Source: Ancylostoma caninum
Lineage: Eukaryota > Nematoda > Chromadorea > Rhabditida > Ancylostomatidae
Length of the DNA stretch: 64,000 nucleotides
Assembly (NCBI GenBank): GCA_037903475.1
Contig: JBAJFG010000071.1
Coordinates: forward strand, 308,001 to 372,000
Direction of reading: 5' to 3'
Of this stretch, positions 60,771-64,000 are shown piece after piece. How positions within the stretch are numbered: position 1 is the stretch's first letter; each line of letters starts with the position of its first letter. The notes beneath the pieces are model-generated. The model was given only the letters and a program-made list of their open reading frames with translations, had not been told where the DNA came from and did not search any database. The position numbers were made by a program, and so were the translations under genes.

Positions 60771-61082
60771 AAGAACTCGCATAACTATATGTACGGTAGG
60801 AAGTCACTGGTGATAGGTAAGCACTCATGTCTGTTATTCATTTTTGGGTTTCCAGCCGCAATCCAGAAGGCGTCTAGAGCATTCCCGGCTGAAACCTCTG
60901 TTTCATGTGTCAAAATGTTACATTTAACACAGAAATCATTCCCCCGTGCTCCTCGCTCCTGAGCTTACCAAGTGGTGATGTTAAGCTCTCTCGCCTTTTG
61001 CTCGCTAGATGCTCCTTGATGCGCATGTTGAGCACTCTGCAAGCTTCCCCAGTGTAGAGCACATGACATTACAAACATTCCG
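59968..61082 (+). repeat. Inverted duplication, left arm
   Basis: About 1.1 kb nearly identical to the inverse of 62396-63507, covering the right part of the MITE, the LINE C-terminal region and the start of a Penelope nuclease. Confidence 0.92.
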
Positions 61083-62395
61083 TTTGATACCCGCCTCACC
61101 TTTGAACAGTCGTCCGCTTTCCCATACGGGCATATCACACCGTTTTCTGTTGTGCATTCTATATCGTACAGACGTTGCGGACTAACTGCTTTCTGAGGTT
61201 ATCTATATCGTACAGAACACTGTATGATCTCCTACCAGATCAGAGTTGGGAGAGGATTGAGGGTGGGTCAAGGACGATCTGTGACTTGATTCGGTCTGAG
61301 GTCAAAGCTACACTGCGTGCAAAGTACGGCAGCATTTCGAGCGCGCTGTTTCAAAAGTAATACGGCAAGAGTCACTATTCTTGGTAACGCATGAATTTCC
61401 TCGAAAGCAACTGAGTTTCTTAGCCTTGGTCCATCATTCTCCCCCGCACAAAATATCAATGCCTCACGCGTTGGAATTGGCTACTGGTCTCAACGGGAGG
61501 CTTACGCCTGCTAGAGGCATTGGATAACCATTGCTGCTGGCTATTTGGGCAGCCACCTCAGAGCGCTGAACTTCACCGGTGCACACGTCGACAGCAGTTT
61601 TGAACATATTCCGGATTATAGCGCGTTTCATTGCTGCCGGGTGTGCGGACCTTGCGTGAATTATGATGTTCTTTGAGGTCTCCTTGTGATTCCATTTAAT
61701 AGTCACAATACCTGAGAGCTTCACTTGCGTGTTGAGATAAGGTAGCCATCCACTATGCGAAGTTTCTCTCGTAAGTCTAATGTACTGCGACTGGTTATCC
61801 AGAATTTCGAAGCATTTGTCCATTTCCAACTATGTCGATGTAACTATACAACAGTCGTCAATGTACCGGCAGTACATGAGCGTCATGCGAGCTAGCACCG
61901 GTTGTTCTACCCCTCTTATCCAAGTCCTCGTAACTGGAGTAATACGTCCCAGACCACTTAAAGATGTTGCACTTCAAACACTAACTTGTGAGGTTCATTA
62001 TGCGTGCTTTGCTAAGCCCAAAGTTGTTAATGGCATGTGTTGGATAAATGAGAAGGCACCTTACTGAGCAGTTGACTTACGATTTTGTTCAAGAACCAAG
62101 AAATTCTATGCGATGATCCACCCACGCAACTGATTATTGGTATTGGTCATATTTTGAAACATTCCGCAGACATTGAGCTCAATTCGTGCAAGGAGATCTT
62201 GTGCGTCTTCATGAGGCTATAGAAGACCAGACAACTTAGATTTTCGATGTTGAGCCTACTGATGAGCCTATCGTCAAACCCTGCCGATTTACCCACTTTG
62301 ACCCAAATACCATTCAGTCTTCTACATTGCGCTTGAAATTCCTTTACAGTTGCTTGACGATAAATTGTGCAGTCTGCGAGGTGCGCTCTTGTTAT
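60965..62395 (-). mobile_element. Second Penelope-like element, fragment
   Basis: Minus-strand order: RT with VFYSLMKTHKISLHEL (about 62200), RGVEQPVLARMTLMYCRYIDDCC split here as YCRYIDDCCIV (61870-61840), EMDKCFEILDNQSQYIRLTR and KETSKNIIIHARSAHP (61829-61464), then the GIY-YIG nuclease with VLYTGEACRVLNMRI (61060-60990). Several shifts. It differs in sequence from the element at 1888. Confidence 0.85.
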
Positions 62396-63507
62396 GTTTG
62401 TAATAATGTCATGTGCTCTACATTGGGGAAGCTTGCAGAGTGCTCAACATGCGCATCAAGGAGCATCTAGCGAGCATAAGGCGAGAGAGCTTAACATCAC
62501 CACTTGGTAAGCTCAGGAGCGAGGAGCATGGGGGAATGATTTCTGTGTTAAATGTAACAATTTGACACATGAAACAGAGGTTTCAGCCGGGAATGCTCTA
62601 GAAGCCTTCTGGATTGCGGCTGGAAACCCAAAAATGAATAACAGACATGAGTGCTTACCTATCACCAGTGACTTCCTACCGTACATATAGTTACACGAGT
62701 TCTTCTTCTTAGCGTTTTTCCCGTTTTGCAGCGGGGTCCGCTTTGCTGATCCTTTGACGCCAGAGTGCTCTGTCGTGCGCTTGGTTGGGATGGATCCCAG
62801 CCGTCTTGAGGTCAGCGTGTAGGGTGTCAAGCCATCGTTGCTTTGGTCGTCCTTTAGGCCGCTTTCCTGGTTCCTCTACGTCGAAGCCAATCCTACAGAC
62901 TTTGTTGCCATCACTGCGAAGAACGTGCTCAAACCATCGCAGACGCGCCTCACGGAGCTTGTCGGCTATCGCAGCTTTCCCAAATCGCTGTCGTATGTGC
63001 TGGTTGCATATGCGATCTAGCTGCGTAATGCCACCCATCCATCGCAGCATCCTCATCTCAGTGACACTGATTCGGCGTTCCATTTCCTTAGTGGCGGGCC
63101 AGCACTCGGCACCATACAGCGCGACAGGACGTACCACGGTACGGTAGATCTTCGACATGAGCCGGTCTGGTATGTGCTTGTTGCACAGTACACCAGTCAG
63201 CAAGCGACACTTCAACCACGCAGCGGCGACGCGTGCGGTGATCTCATGGACGAGGCTGCCGTGTGAGGCTTTAGCCGTTTGGACAACAAAAAGTGTCCAA
63301 CGACATGTTCAGACATGTATAATCACGGAAGAGCATGAATTTGCTGCAGTTTCCAGTCAATGCCCAACTTTTTCTTCTCCTAATTTCCCGAGTCCGCTGA
63401 AAACGCAGCACCATTGACGCCCACTGTAGGTGTATTTCGTTGTTGTACAGCAACTACAACGATTTTGTATTATGTAAATATTTAGGGCTAGAATAGAAAT
63501 AGGATTA
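62396..63507 (-). repeat. Inverted duplication, right arm
   Basis: Mirror of 59968-61082. It begins inside a GIY-YIG nuclease (VLYIGEACRVLNMRIKEHL on the plus strand, 62408-62465) and ends inside the MITE. A 3-bp difference (AATAATGT against AATGT) and scattered substitutions separate the arms. Confidence 0.92.
62709..63280 (-). pseudogene. LINE C-terminal region, duplicated copy
   Basis: 168-codon frame 63215-62709 reading LLTGVLCNKHIPDRLMS, ALYGAECWPATKEMERR, EARLRWFEHVLRSD and RPKGRPKQRWLDTLH. It keeps YGAECWPATK where the left copy has YIAEYWPATK, so the right copy is closer to the family form here. No RT palm is present in this arm. Confidence 0.88.
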
Positions 63508-63889
63508 ACACATTGACGACAGTCGACGTCTTGGAGAAATGTGCCACGTGGGACCAAGGCGAAATTCTCGTTCATTTCTTTCACTGCCACAATAATAGAT
63601 TTTATGTTAATAAATAAATAATAAAAACAGCTCTGATGATATTATTAAGTATAATAATGCATTATCATCATTTGTTAATATTTTGATTATTACTATCAAA
63701 AATTAATCAATAAATGACAACAACTACAATCAATCAATACCTAAAAATACCAAAAACATTGATAATTTTTTAATAAATTTCTATGATTGTAAGGTTTATT
63801 AAAAGTGCGGAATTATAATACAATTTGACCTAGATTTCACAAAAATATATAAAATTAATTTATTACTCGCATTTTTTGTTGATTTTTTA
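63508..63889. other. AT-rich sequence
   Basis: Low-complexity ATTATTAAT-type sequence without gene. Confidence 0.4.
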
Positions 63890-64000
63890 TTTCACGTGAC
63901 ACAGTATGCTTACCGTAACCCGCGAATTTGCTTCTACATTACAAAATGGTGTTCATATTTGGACTGGGCAGGTGAAATAACCCCTCTATACAAATTTTCA
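63890..64000. repeat. Partial copy of the 1410 foldback family
   Basis: CTTACCGTAACCCGCG, TACAAAATGGTGTTCATATT and GAAATAACCCCTCTATACAA match the arms at 1560-1740 and 4615-4700. Runs off the window. Confidence 0.6.

Overview
The window reads as a piece of a repeat-rich nematode nuclear genome, most likely a strongylid hookworm (Ancylostoma or Necator type). The reasons are short AT-rich introns with TTTCAG-like acceptors, RTE-type LINEs of a kind I associate with hookworm genomes, worm-style Penelope, gypsy and mariner elements, and two conserved animal genes broken into many small exons. The species call is inference. Nothing looks bacterial or viral.

Host genes. (1) An unrecognised plus-strand gene ends at 6054; five exons from 5313 join in phase. 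(2) An HDAC11-type histone deacetylase (hda-11) lies on the minus strand, exons 30146 to 19996. Its 9.4-kb intron holds a whole gypsy element, and the second half of the catalytic domain is not visible. (3) A weak two-exon secreted-peptide candidate sits at 34650-35907 (+). (4) A nearly complete aftiphilin (clathrin adaptor accessory protein) gene runs 38768-46269 (+), 14 coding exons, with one apparent one-base frameshift in exon 8. (5) An unrecognised plus-strand gene has six in-phase 3' exons at 49265-51162.

Mobile DNA fills most of the rest. The most striking item is a family of five non-autonomous Helitron-like elements (11749-12775, 16282-17103, 17104-18584, 32430-33922, 52466-55829). 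They share a 3' hairpin; four end in CTGG before a T, and all five start with TC after an A. Each carries a central GC-rich tandem array (59-bp units in four, 50-bp units in one) and two carry (TG)n tracts up to 626 bp. Two of them abut head to head with no spacer. Also present: a Penelope-like element with direct pseudo-LTRs and a 10-bp target duplication (1888-4615), a degraded RTE LINE (7501-10440), a mariner nested in a hAT-like foldback element (12871-14130), a complete two-LTR gypsy element lacking gag and protease and carrying an unknown extra reading frame (21184-27377) with a hAT-like insertion in its integrase, several MITEs, an LTR-like retroelement start (56620-58190), and a 1.1-kb inverted duplication of LINE, MITE and Penelope sequence (59968-61082 against 62396-63507).

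The window is therefore a history of nested insertions around a few genes: several insertions can be ordered because the empty site is visible in a paralogous copy. No tRNA, rRNA or CRISPR array was found. All exon borders are predicted by eye from splice signals and reading phase.
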